39,617 bases of DNA, from positions 1 through 39,617 of the IMG/VR virus record IMGVR_UViG_3300011253_000249; one strand, written 5' to 3'. Of the stretch, positions 8,028-15,047 are shown piece after piece. The position numbers and the translations under genes were made by a program. The notes under the pieces are model-generated. The model was not told the origin of the DNA and ran no database searches. It saw only the letters and a list, made by a program, of their open reading frames with translations. Numbering within the stretch: the first letter of the stretch is position 1; every line of letters starts with the position of its first letter. This DNA comes from a virus.

Positions 8028-8155
8028 CAAGATGCAAATACAGAGAGCGTCAAATCGACAAATGGTGGAAATGGAGCTTTGCAATGAGAAATAAAATTAA
8101 ATATAAAGAATTAGTAGAACAACAAGATAAATATAATATAAAAGTTTATGGATAA
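7982..8155 (+). CDS. Mini-gene, 57 aa basic Trp-rich protein
   Basis: ATG at 7982 opens a frame ending TAA at 8153-8155, overlapping the endonuclease gene by 46 bases in another frame. The product begins MRRNNKINPAQAKHLARCKY and contains DKWWKW (26-31) and a Lys-rich helix. High basic and aromatic content suggests nucleic-acid or protein binding, but no family was recognised. Support is its place in a chain of overlapping + strand mini-genes that fills an otherwise empty 417-base stretch. Confidence 0.55.
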   Translation: MRRNNKINPAQAKHLARCKYRERQIDKWWKWSFAMRNKIKYKELVEQQDKYNIKVYG

Positions 8156-8303
8156 AATAAAAGAATATGCTGTAACAAATTATCCTAAAACATTTAAAGA
8201 TGTTAGTGATGTTATAGTAGAAGAAAACGACGTGGTTTATTTTGTGTCATCTCACAAAGATGGTTCACCTATAGTAATTAATAAAAAAACAATAAATGGA
8301 TAA
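8148..8303 (+). CDS. Mini-gene, 51 aa unknown
   Basis: ATG at 8148 lies inside ATGGATAA, where TAA is the stop of the preceding mini-gene, so the start and stop overlap. The 51-residue product MDKIKEYAVTNYPKTFKDVS continues with a two-strand beta pattern (DVVYFVSSHKDGSPIVI). It looks like a small folded beta domain. Function unknown. Confidence 0.6.
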   Translation: MDKIKEYAVTNYPKTFKDVSDVIVEENDVVYFVSSHKDGSPIVINKKTING

Positions 8304-8445
8304 AGAAATAAAAAACTGGACTTTAAGTATAGGTTTTTACCCTGGAATATGTTTTGGTATAAGAACATACGAAGAACCTGATCAAACAACTTATGTTTTA
8401 TATATACCTTTTGTTGATATATCACTAGAAATACACGACAACTAA
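8296..8445 (+). CDS. Mini-gene, 49 aa unknown
   Basis: ATG at 8296 again sits inside ATGGATAA and overlaps the stop of the preceding mini-gene. Its own TAA (8443-8445) overlaps the ATG of the ribonucleotide reductase beta gene (TAATG). The product MDKEIKNWTLSIGFYPGICF ends in a hydrophobic beta-like stretch and an acidic tail. The chain of stop-start overlaps up to the nrdB-type gene argues it is translated and coupled to it. Function unknown. Confidence 0.6.
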   Translation: MDKEIKNWTLSIGFYPGICFGIRTYEEPDQTTYVLYIPFVDISLEIHDN

Positions 8446-9413
8446 TGGGATTATTTGATAACAGAATACCGTATAAACCTTTTGAGTATCCTGAGTACTA
8501 TACAGAAGGTTGGTTAAAACAAGCTCAGGCATTTTGGTTACATACAGAAATACCTATGTCAGGTGATGTAAAAGACTGGAATGAAAAGCTAACAGCAGAA
8601 GAAAAACATTTAGTAGGTAATATACTATTAGGTTTTGCTCAAACTGAATGTGCTGTAAGTGATTACTGGACACAAAAAGTAGTTGGTTGGTTTCCTAAGC
8701 ATGAAATACAACAAATGGCTATGATGTTTGGGTCACAAGAAACAATTCATGCTGTAGCTTATAGCTATTTAAATGAAACTTTAAAACTAGAAAACTATGA
8801 AGCGTTTTTACACGAACCTGCGACAGCCGATCGTTTTGATAACTTGGTTGCTTATGATGGCAACAATGCTGTGGGTATCGGAACCTCCCTTGCTATCTTC
8901 TCTGCTTTTGCAGAAGGCGTTAGCTTATATAGTGCCTTCGCTGTACTTTATTCTTTTCAGCTACGCAATTTACTTAAAGGCATCGGACAACAAATGAAAT
9001 GGTCTGTACGTGACGAAAGCTTACACAGTAAAATGGGTTGTCAATTGTTTAGACACATGTGTGAAGAAGACAATAGCTTATTAGATGCTTGCAAAGAAGA
9101 TATTTATCTTGCTGCTAAAACTATGGTTGAGTTAGAAGAAAAGTATATAGATAAGATGTTTGAAATGGGTGATATTGAAGGTATGAGATCATTTGACTTA
9201 AAACAATTTATAAGAAAAAGAGCTAATGACAAATTACAAGAACTTGGTTACACGGATAAAAGAAGATTATTCCACTATGACAAAGAAGCAGCGGCTAATC
9301 TGGATTGGTTCTTCCATCTTACAGGGGGTCACACTCACACTGATTTTTTCGCTGTTAGGCCGACTGACTATAGTAAAGCAAATGAAGGTGAAGATTTCGA
9401 AGACATTTGGTAA
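8445..9413 (+). CDS. nrdB: Class I ribonucleotide reductase, beta (radical) subunit
   Basis: A 322-residue ferritin-like protein that holds the metal-radical cofactor used by the alpha subunit to reduce ribonucleotides. Likely ligands are E68 (AQTECAV), E99 and H102 (QETIHAVAY), E157 (AEGVSLY), E191 and H194 (RDESLHSKM). Y106 sits seven residues after E99, the position of the radical Tyr122 in E. coli NrdB. The first ligand appears to be Glu instead of the usual Asp; that alignment is less sure. The middle (about 8830-9000) is visibly richer in G+C than the ends. Start and stop overlap neighbours by TAATG. Confidence 0.93.
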   Translation: MGLFDNRIPYKPFEYPEYYTEGWLKQAQAFWLHTEIPMSGDVKDWNEKLTAEEKHLVGNILLGFAQTECAVSDYWTQKVVGWFPKHEIQQMAMMFGSQETIHAVAYSYLNETLKLENYEAFLHEPATADRFDNLVAYDGNNAVGIGTSLAIFSAFAEGVSLYSAFAVLYSFQLRNLLKGIGQQMKWSVRDESLHSKMGCQLFRHMCEEDNSLLDACKEDIYLAAKTMVELEEKYIDKMFEMGDIEGMRSFDLKQFIRKRANDKLQELGYTDKRRLFHYDKEAAANLDWFFHLTGGHTHTDFFAVRPTDYSKANEGEDFEDIW

Positions 9414-9682
9414 TGGAAAGAAAAAGAAGATGGAAATATAGACTTATAAAGTTTTTAAGATATACAAATAAACTTACAGCATATCAAAAAGTTGCATCAC
9501 GTATAGGATACTTTGGTGCAGCTTTTTTAATCGCTGGACAATGGACGTTAGAACCTAGATTATTTATAGTAGGTTTTGTTTGTGTAATGATACAGACAGC
9601 GTCAAGAAAACAATGGAATTTAGTGGCTTTAAATCTTAACGGTTTAACAGCATGGATTAATCATTTAATAAAAATGTTATAA
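9413..9682 (+). CDS. Small two-helix membrane protein
   Basis: An 89-residue protein with a basic N-terminus (MERKRRWKYR) and two hydrophobic helices, about 30-46 and 50-66, separated by a short turn. I use ATG 9413, which overlaps the nrdB stop (TAATG), rather than the in-frame TTG at 9407. The predicted hairpin in the inner membrane, with positive charges at both ends, would be compatible with a holin, an anti-superinfection factor or a membrane anchor. Lying between nrdB and nrdA it is more likely an early host-interaction protein than a lysis gene. Not recognised. Confidence 0.7.
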   Translation: MERKRRWKYRLIKFLRYTNKLTAYQKVASRIGYFGAAFLIAGQWTLEPRLFIVGFVCVMIQTASRKQWNLVALNLNGLTAWINHLIKML

Positions 9683-9903
9683 TGGCACAAAACAAATTAA
9701 AACAAAAAGTAGAAATACTAACTAAAACTGTAAAACAACTTATAGAAGATTTTATAAAGTTAGACAGTATGACTAGAGGAACATTAACAGCTTTTCAATT
9801 ACATATAGGTGAAGAGGAGTGGAAAAAAGTATTTAAACAATTACAAGAAAGAGAACAAGAGTCAAAACCAAAAGAAAAAAAACTAGAACTTGATGTGGAA
9901 TAA
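9682..9903 (+). CDS. Small coiled-coil protein, 73 aa
   Basis: A highly charged 73-residue protein; residues 1-30 and 45-70 form heptad-like helices (KLKQKVEILTKTVKQLIEDF) with a Lys/Glu-rich tail. TAATG overlap joins it to the membrane-protein gene, and its stop lies just after the nrdA start (overlap of 11 bases). No known family. Its place between two reductase genes suggests only co-expression. Confidence 0.65.
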   Translation: MAQNKLKQKVEILTKTVKQLIEDFIKLDSMTRGTLTAFQLHIGEEEWKKVFKQLQEREQESKPKEKKLELDVE

Positions 9904-11587
9904 TGAATGGAAAAAAGGAACAGACTATCCAGAGTGGGGAGACACTGAAGTCTACAAAAAAACTATCGCCGGGGGATATCTTCTTGGCAGCGAGTCTCCT
10001 AAAGATGCCTATGAAAGGGTATGTAACACAGTCGCAAAACGACTTGACAAACCAGAACTTGAAAAAACTTTCTTTGAGTATATATGGAATGGTTGGCTCT
10101 GTCTTGCTAGTCCTGTTCTCAGTAATACTGGGACTGATCGCGGCCTTCCTATTAGTTGCTTTGGCATCGATGTAGCTGATAGCATAATAGATATAGGACA
10201 GAAAAATCTAGAGATGATGCTACTTGCTAAGCACGGCGGCGGAGTTGGTATCGGAGTAAATCAAATTAGACCCGCTGGCGCACAAATTAAAGGAAATGGA
10301 ACAAGTGACGGCGTTGTGCCTTTTTGTAAAATCTACGATTCAACAATACTTGCCACTAATCAAGGATCTGTCAGACGAGGAGCTGCATCGGTTAATATTA
10401 ACATTGAACACCCCGATTTCGAAGAGTGGATCGAAATACGTGAACCTAAAGGAGACGTCAATCGTCAATCACTTAACTTGCATCAGTGCGCTGTTGTCGG
10501 CGATAAGTTCATGCGAAGACTTGAGCAAGGAGATGCAGAAGCTAGAAAACGTTGGGGAAAATTACTTCAAAAGCGTAAAGCTACTGGAGAACCATATATC
10601 CTTTTTAAGGGAAATACAAATAAGAATAACCCCGCAGCCTATAAACAAAACGCATTAAAAGTACATATGACTAACATCTGTAGTGAGATAACATTACACA
10701 CAGATGAGAATCATAGCTTTATATGTTGTTTATCTAGCTTAAACCTAGCTAAATATGATGAGTGGAAAAATACTAATATAATACATGACTCGATATGGTT
10801 TCTTGACGGTGTGTTAGAAGAGTTTATACAAAAAGCTAAATACAGAAAAGGATTTGAAAATTCTGTAAGATCTGCTGAAAAAGGTAGAGCATTAGGCTTA
10901 GGTGTACTCGGATGGCATACTTATTTACAAGAAAAAGGTTTACCATTTGAAGGTCTATTAGCACAATATGAAACAAGAAGAATTTTCAGTCAAATTAAAA
11001 TCGAAAGCGAAAGAGCTAGCATGGCGCTTGCAGACGCTTATGGAGAACCTCTTTGGTGTGTTGGAACTGGTATGCGTAATACTCACTTACGTGCTGTTGC
11101 TCCTACTGTTAGCAATAGCAAGCTTAGTGGAAACGTGTCACCAGGTATTGAGCCTTGGGCCGCCAATATATTTACCGAACAAAGTGCTAAAGGTACTTTT
11201 ATACGTAAAAACCCAACTTTGGAAGCTATTCTCAAGAAACAAAAACTAAATACAAAAGAAGTATGGGACAAAATATTGGCCGATGGAGGTTCGGTACAAG
11301 ATATAGAAGGTTTAAGCGAAGATACGAAAGAAGTATTTAAAACCTTTAAAGAACTTAACCAGTTAGAGTTGGTTAGGCAAGCTGGTATCCGCCAGCAGTA
11401 TATAGATCAAAGCGTAAGTTTAAACTTAGCTTTCCCTAGTGAAGCAACACCAAAGTGGATTAATAAAGTTCACATGGATGCTTGGCATAAAGGAATTAAA
11501 ACTTTGTACTATATGCGGACAGAATCAGTCTTACGTGGCGATATTGCCAATCAAGCTATGGAAGACTGTGTTGCTTGTGATGGATAA
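9893..11587 (+). CDS. nrdA: Class I ribonucleotide reductase, alpha (catalytic) subunit, short form
   Basis: A 564-residue alpha subunit that reduces ribonucleoside diphosphates using the NrdB radical. Active-site residues are visible: C89 (LPISCFG), the N261-x-C263-x-E265 triad (NICSEI), a CC pair at 278-279, the YY of the radical path (TLYYMRTES) and a C-terminal C559-x-x-C562 for re-reduction. There is no N-terminal ATP cone and the protein is about 200 residues shorter than E. coli NrdA, so dATP inhibition is probably lost, which suits a phage. The first 750 bases use codons with more G/C than the rest. ATG 9893 is chosen over TTG 9890. Confidence 0.94.
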   Translation: MWNNEWKKGTDYPEWGDTEVYKKTIAGGYLLGSESPKDAYERVCNTVAKRLDKPELEKTFFEYIWNGWLCLASPVLSNTGTDRGLPISCFGIDVADSIIDIGQKNLEMMLLAKHGGGVGIGVNQIRPAGAQIKGNGTSDGVVPFCKIYDSTILATNQGSVRRGAASVNINIEHPDFEEWIEIREPKGDVNRQSLNLHQCAVVGDKFMRRLEQGDAEARKRWGKLLQKRKATGEPYILFKGNTNKNNPAAYKQNALKVHMTNICSEITLHTDENHSFICCLSSLNLAKYDEWKNTNIIHDSIWFLDGVLEEFIQKAKYRKGFENSVRSAEKGRALGLGVLGWHTYLQEKGLPFEGLLAQYETRRIFSQIKIESERASMALADAYGEPLWCVGTGMRNTHLRAVAPTVSNSKLSGNVSPGIEPWAANIFTEQSAKGTFIRKNPTLEAILKKQKLNTKEVWDKILADGGSVQDIEGLSEDTKEVFKTFKELNQLELVRQAGIRQQYIDQSVSLNLAFPSEATPKWINKVHMDAWHKGIKTLYYMRTESVLRGDIANQAMEDCVACDG

Positions 11588-11590
11588 AAA

Positions 11591-11625
11591 GAAAAAGGGG
11601 ACCACGTAAGTGATCCCCTTCTTCG
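11591..11625. terminator. Convergent-arm terminator hairpin
   Basis: AAGGGGACCAC (11595-11605) pairs with GTGATCCCCTT (11610-11620) around a 4-base loop. Read on the - strand the single mismatch becomes a G-U pair and the stem is followed by TTTTTCTTTTT, a classic intrinsic terminator for the structural arm. On the + strand the loop is GTAA (GNRA type) and the flanking A tract can extend the stem, but the T tract is weaker. It lies right after the nrdA stop. Confidence 0.8.
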
Positions 11626-11639
11626 GTTACAGGAACTTT

Positions 11640-11669
11640 TGGGTATGGTACGCCCAGTTTTATTTTGTT
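11640..11669 (+). terminator. Candidate second terminator for the + arm
   Basis: TGGG (11640-11643) and CCCA (11653-11656) close a small hairpin followed by GTTTTATTTTGTT on the + strand. The stem is short with an internal mismatch, so it is a weaker call than the hairpin at 11591. Placed between convergent arms, it would stop + transcripts before they enter the - strand genes. Confidence 0.4.
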
Positions 11670-11670
11670 C

Positions 11671-12003
11671 CTAACATTTCCATCTACGTCTTGCAGCTTT
11701 ACCTCTTTCACCTGTCCAACCTTTTGATCTTGCGCAAAATGATTTTCTACGTTTAGCATCTTTACTACCAGGTTTTACTTTACCTGTTACTGCAGTTTTT
11801 AACTTACTACCTGGGTTTTTAGCTTTATAACTAGCAACACCTTTAGCAGTCATACCTGCTCCTTCTTCAGTTGTTCTAAAATTTCTACCTTTACCTTTAG
11901 TAGTTTTTCTAGGCTCGTTACTAGCGTTTAAAGGAGACATCATATAATTTCTTCTTCTGCCACATGAAGTGACTGGAAAAGGATGTTTATCTTGTTTATA
12001 CAT
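11671..12003 (-). CDS. Small basic Cys-containing phage protein (KSFCARSKGW family)
   Basis: A 110-residue, strongly basic protein with the run GKGRNFRTTEEGAGMTAKGV (about 37-56), then KNPGSKLKTAVTGKVKPGSK and KSFCARSKGWTGERGKAARR before a terminal WKC. I recall this C-terminal pattern from many marine phage proteins grouped as a domain of unknown function (DUF6321, from memory). The charge suggests DNA or RNA binding, perhaps as a minor packaged protein; inference only. It is the last gene of the - strand arm before the terminator at 11591-11625. Confidence 0.75.
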   Translation of the reverse strand: MYKQDKHPFPVTSCGRRRNYMMSPLNASNEPRKTTKGKGRNFRTTEEGAGMTAKGVASYKAKNPGSKLKTAVTGKVKPGSKDAKRRKSFCARSKGWTGERGKAARRRWKC

Positions 12004-12007
12004 GGTT

Positions 12008-12715
12008 TTATTTTTTTCTACAACTTCCTTTGCTAAACTCTTTTGTTCCAGGAACTCTTTCGTAATCAGTCCAGCAATCTAAGGGTGAAGATTTTCTTGA
12101 TATACCTAACATATTTAACGCAGATTTTCTATCTGGAGCTAGTTGATAATTTTCTAAATTACCCATAAAAACTGAATCTCTTTGTTCAGCATCATCAGTT
12201 GGTATCATCTTCATTTTATTTTCATCAGTATTATAATAAAACTCAAGTTTTTCTCTATCATATTCAGCTTTGTTTTGCTCAGGAGTAATAGGACCAAGTC
12301 TTTCGTCATTTCCTTTAAACTTTCTACTCATGTAATCGCCTTTCATTTTTTTAAAAGCATTAACTGAGTTTATACTATCTTTTTCTCTTGTATTTCTATT
12401 AGGCCCTCCTCTAAATTCTCTATCTTTTACACTTTTAGGTTTAAAACCAGTTTCATCTGTAATTTTAGCCTCGCTAGCAGTCATAAGTTGAGATCCGTCT
12501 CTTTTTTTTATTTGTGAATAATTTTTAGGCGCATTTACAACAACTTCAGGTAATCGTTCATTTTTATTAAACTGATGGTCAAAAGATTTATCTCTAAGTT
12601 TTTTCATTTTAGCATTAGCAATTTTTGCCATATTTATGTCTGATTGAGCTGGTTTGTGATCAAACTCATGGCTATCCTTATCTTGATTGTTAAGTGGTGT
12701 TTTATTTGTTTTCAT
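12008..12715 (-). CDS. Lys/Asn-rich hydrophilic protein of unknown function
   Basis: A 235-residue, highly polar protein with almost no hydrophobic core, likely largely disordered. It has many Lys, Asp and Asn and short recurring basic patches (KKLRDKSF, KKMKGDYMSRKF). The C-terminal DCWTDYERVPGTKEFSKGSC is a compact Cys-bracketed motif echoing the PG-S/T-K motifs in the two neighbouring small proteins. The start overlaps the previous stop by ATGA. It could be a minor virion or nucleic-acid-binding protein; not recognised with confidence. Confidence 0.65.
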   Translation of the reverse strand: MKTNKTPLNNQDKDSHEFDHKPAQSDINMAKIANAKMKKLRDKSFDHQFNKNERLPEVVVNAPKNYSQIKKRDGSQLMTASEAKITDETGFKPKSVKDREFRGGPNRNTREKDSINSVNAFKKMKGDYMSRKFKGNDERLGPITPEQNKAEYDREKLEFYYNTDENKMKMIPTDDAEQRDSVFMGNLENYQLAPDRKSALNMLGISRKSSPLDCWTDYERVPGTKEFSKGSCRKK

Positions 12716-12882
12716 TTTTTATTCATTTTTTTAAATGTTCTTGCTAAGTTATATCTTTTGCTACCTGGAGGACAAGTTGGTCCACCAAATTTATCGCCAG
12801 TACAAACACCTTCTGTGCCTCTAGCTTTGATGCTTTTTTTAACATCTTGTATCCAGTCTTTTAATAAAGGTGATCTACTCAT
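12712..12882 (-). CDS. Small protein, 56 aa, with Cys-PPGSK motif
   Basis: ATG at 12882 overlaps the endolysin stop (TAATG) and the TGA overlaps the next ATG (ATGA). The 56-residue product starts MSRSPLLKDWIQDVKKSIKA and contains GTEGVCTGDKFGGPTCPPGS, then RYNLARTFKKM. Two Cys 12 residues apart with Gly/Pro between could form a disulfide or metal site. I recall similar mini-proteins in marine phage genomes without known function. The exact stop-start overlaps on both sides make this a solid gene. Confidence 0.75.
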   Translation of the reverse strand: MSRSPLLKDWIQDVKKSIKARGTEGVCTGDKFGGPTCPPGSKRYNLARTFKKMNKK

Positions 12883-13343
12883 TATTTAATTATTTTATAT
12901 GTTGTTTTTCCAAACTCTTTTTCAGCGAGTAATTTTCTGTTTCTATTTTTGTCTACGCTTATATAACTAACATGTATCCATGCTGGATTTTTGTCATCAC
13001 CAAATTCCCATATAATTTGATCAAAATTACAGTGGTTACATATCCATTCATACATCTCTGCGTTAGTTTTATGTCCATAGACGTCGTCAATATCCATTGC
13101 CATACCTTTACAATGCTGAGAACTAGATGATCCTCCTATGGCTTTATTTAATTCTTCAGAACGAAACATGCTATTGATTTTTATTGGTCCACCAACCCAT
13201 AATCTTAATGGTTCAAAAATCTTTTCAGCTAACATTTTCATGTTATTAGTTTGTTCTTCGTTAGGTATATTTTTTATATTATACCTTTTAGCTGTATTCG
13301 AATGTATCGCTTCAGCAAAAGTAATATGATCGCTTATTTTCAT
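12882..13343 (-). CDS. Endolysin: M15-family zinc peptidase
   Basis: A 153-residue peptidase of the M15_3 / D-Ala-D-Ala carboxypeptidase-like group, used by phages to cut peptidoglycan peptides. The zinc site is H77 and D84 in SSQHCKGMAMDID and H124 in AWIHVS, with an acidic residue near E113 (IIWEFGDD) as catalytic base. NSMFRSEELNKAIGG (57-71) is the usual preceding segment. There is no signal peptide, so release needs a holin; the 99-aa membrane protein at 15386 is the candidate. It sits downstream of three exported-protein genes in the same operon. Confidence 0.9.
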   Translation of the reverse strand: MKISDHITFAEAIHSNTAKRYNIKNIPNEEQTNNMKMLAEKIFEPLRLWVGGPIKINSMFRSEELNKAIGGSSSSQHCKGMAMDIDDVYGHKTNAEMYEWICNHCNFDQIIWEFGDDKNPAWIHVSYISVDKNRNRKLLAEKEFGKTTYKIIK

Positions 13344-13345
13344 AA

Positions 13346-14428
13346 CTAGAATTTAAAGTTAATACCTGCTTTAAGTACTTCTATTTTTCTATCCCAATAT
13401 TTTTGTATTGCTACTTCTGTAAATAATCCTAATTTTTTATTTAGTTTAAAACCAAATTGGCCACCAACAGAATAATCAATCCAATCGTTTTTACCTACAA
13501 ATGATTCGTAAGAATACTTATCTTTATCTTCTTTAGCAAAAGTTTTATGTATTGGCAATACTGATCCATATGCGTGAAACCAAAAAGACTTACGATAATG
13601 GTAATAGTCTAAACCGATAATACCTGATAAGTTAGCATAGCCACCTGATATTAATTCTAACTGCTCTTCATTGTAACTATTAACTAGTTGGCCAAATATA
13701 TTATTTCTATAATCAAGATCTGAATTAGAAAGTAACGTTCCTTGGTTGTCATACCAAAAATAGTCAATACCTGTTTCACCTGTTTGAAGATTTTCCCATG
13801 AATAAGGTATATCACTATGCCCGTAGTAATCTCTACTTAAATTCCACCATTGGTTTTCTTCTAAGTAAGACTGTATAGGATTTACGCCATAAGCTTTTTG
13901 ATACGTTCTATATATTCCACCAATTGATAAACTAAGTTTTTTACCTATTGGTAATCTAAATCTTACATCTGCAGATCTATAATCTAAATCTACTAATTCA
14001 TTTTTAGTTTGTTCAAGTTTTATAATATAATTATCAGCTAGATATCTTAAGAAGATCTTAGAGTTCCTAAAATCATCTCCTTGTTGTTTACCCTTAGACA
14101 TTTCAAATAAGTACTCTAGGCCATTAGTGTTGCCTTCATTACTTTTTTGTCCTATGTTAGTTTCTGTGCCATCATAAAATCTATCTTTATCTTCATAATC
14201 AAAAAATGCTAATTTTCTTAAACCAAAAGTATATGTAGCATCGTTAGGTATTCTAGGTGTAGTTTCTTCTAAATAATTATACTGTGTTACATAAAATGAT
14301 TTAACAGGTTGTATAGAATTATTTTGATCATAGCTAGCATATAAAGTACTATATTTAAATATGTCTTTTAAAAACTGAGCCTCAGCATTAAAGCTAAATA
14401 ACATTACTAATATTAAAAGTTTTTTCAT
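13346..14428 (-). CDS. Phage-encoded outer-membrane beta-barrel protein
   Basis: A 360-residue exported protein. The signal peptide MKKLLILVMLFSFNAEA is followed by alternating aromatic/hydrophobic strands, and the protein ends INFKF with the terminal Phe typical of BAM-inserted barrels. Strand-like segments include VRFRLPIGKKLSLSIGGIYR (about 155-174) and the last 60 residues, where FGFKLNKKLGLFTEVAIQKY alternates as in a barrel hairpin. It has no recognised domain. In a phage it might mask a receptor to exclude superinfection or weaken the outer membrane at lysis; both are inference. Start overlaps the previous stop. Confidence 0.8.
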   Translation of the reverse strand: MKKLLILVMLFSFNAEAQFLKDIFKYSTLYASYDQNNSIQPVKSFYVTQYNYLEETTPRIPNDATYTFGLRKLAFFDYEDKDRFYDGTETNIGQKSNEGNTNGLEYLFEMSKGKQQGDDFRNSKIFLRYLADNYIIKLEQTKNELVDLDYRSADVRFRLPIGKKLSLSIGGIYRTYQKAYGVNPIQSYLEENQWWNLSRDYYGHSDIPYSWENLQTGETGIDYFWYDNQGTLLSNSDLDYRNNIFGQLVNSYNEEQLELISGGYANLSGIIGLDYYHYRKSFWFHAYGSVLPIHKTFAKEDKDKYSYESFVGKNDWIDYSVGGQFGFKLNKKLGLFTEVAIQKYWDRKIEVLKAGINFKF

Positions 14429-15045
14429 TAGTTTCCTTTTTTAACACTTCTTGTAACAACAGGACGTGTATAGTTAGTACTTGGTTTTGAATTATAATTT
14501 GGTCTAGAATTAAAACTAGGTTTACTATTAAAGCTAGGTTTGTTATAACTAGGTTTATTATAAATAGGTTTTGGCTTATTATAATTAACTCTTGGTTCTA
14601 CAACTGGCTTATAGCTTACAACTGGTTTCTTATTTAGAATCACTCTAGATCTACTTGGTCTATTAACTATATTGTTTTCAATACTAGTTCTTCTGCTAGA
14701 ATTATAAACTACATTATAACCTTGGTTGTTAAAAGGTCCTTGTGTCCAAGGTCTCATGTAATAATCCCAGTAATTCCACGGTCTATAAAAATGAGAGTAA
14801 TAAGAATAATAGTTACCATGATAAAAATTAAAATCTAACCACAAAGGTCTCATGCCCCAGTAACCATAGTTGTTAGCAAAATAAAATCTTGGTGTTATTG
14901 GTTTAATAACAAAACGTATAATATTAGTATCATAATTGCTAAACATAGAAACGTCTGTTGTCTCCGTTACAAGCATAGTATCATTAACATATTGATAACT
15001 TCCACAGCTACATAGTAGCATAACTAATAATATAAGTTTTTTCAT
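14428..15045 (-). CDS. Lipoprotein with Tyr/Trp-rich domain and Pro-Ser-Asn repeat tail
   Basis: A 205-residue lipoprotein. MKKLILLVMLLCSC ends in a lipobox (L11-C12-S13-C14), so C14 should be lipidated. Residues about 60-110 are extremely rich in Tyr, Trp and Phe (YYSYYSHFYRPWNYWDYYMR). From about 145 the tail is a degenerate tandem repeat of a Y/F-N-x-K/R-P-S/N unit. It probably sits in the outer membrane facing the periplasm or surface. Together with the adjacent barrel gene it could act on the outer membrane during lysis or block adsorption. No homologue recognised. Confidence 0.8.
   Translation of the reverse strand: MKKLILLVMLLCSCGSYQYVNDTMLVTETTDVSMFSNYDTNIIRFVIKPITPRFYFANNYGYWGMRPLWLDFNFYHGNYYSYYSHFYRPWNYWDYYMRPWTQGPFNNQGYNVVYNSSRRTSIENNIVNRPSRSRVILNKKPVVSYKPVVEPRVNYNKPKPIYNKPSYNKPSFNSKPSFNSRPNYNSKPSTNYTRPVVTRSVKKGN
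14465..14590 (-). repeat. Tandem repeat encoding YNKPS/FNSKP units
   Basis: Within the lipoprotein gene, 15-24-base units containing AAACCTAG/AACTAGG on the + strand repeat imperfectly. The encoded pattern alternates YNKPSYNKPSFNSKPSFNSR, a hydrophilic, extended linker. Such repeats can change length by slippage. Confidence 0.65.
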
Positions 15046-15047
15046 AT

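Noticed and set aside
9903-10175. + strand frame of 90 aa with a hydrophobic end inside nrdA
   Set aside because: Overlaps the convincing ribonucleotide reductase alpha gene in another frame; the hydrophobic stretch is a by-product of the codons.
11556-11759. - strand frame of 67 aa across the convergence point
   Set aside because: It spans the terminator hairpin and overlaps the 110-aa gene in another frame; composition looks random.
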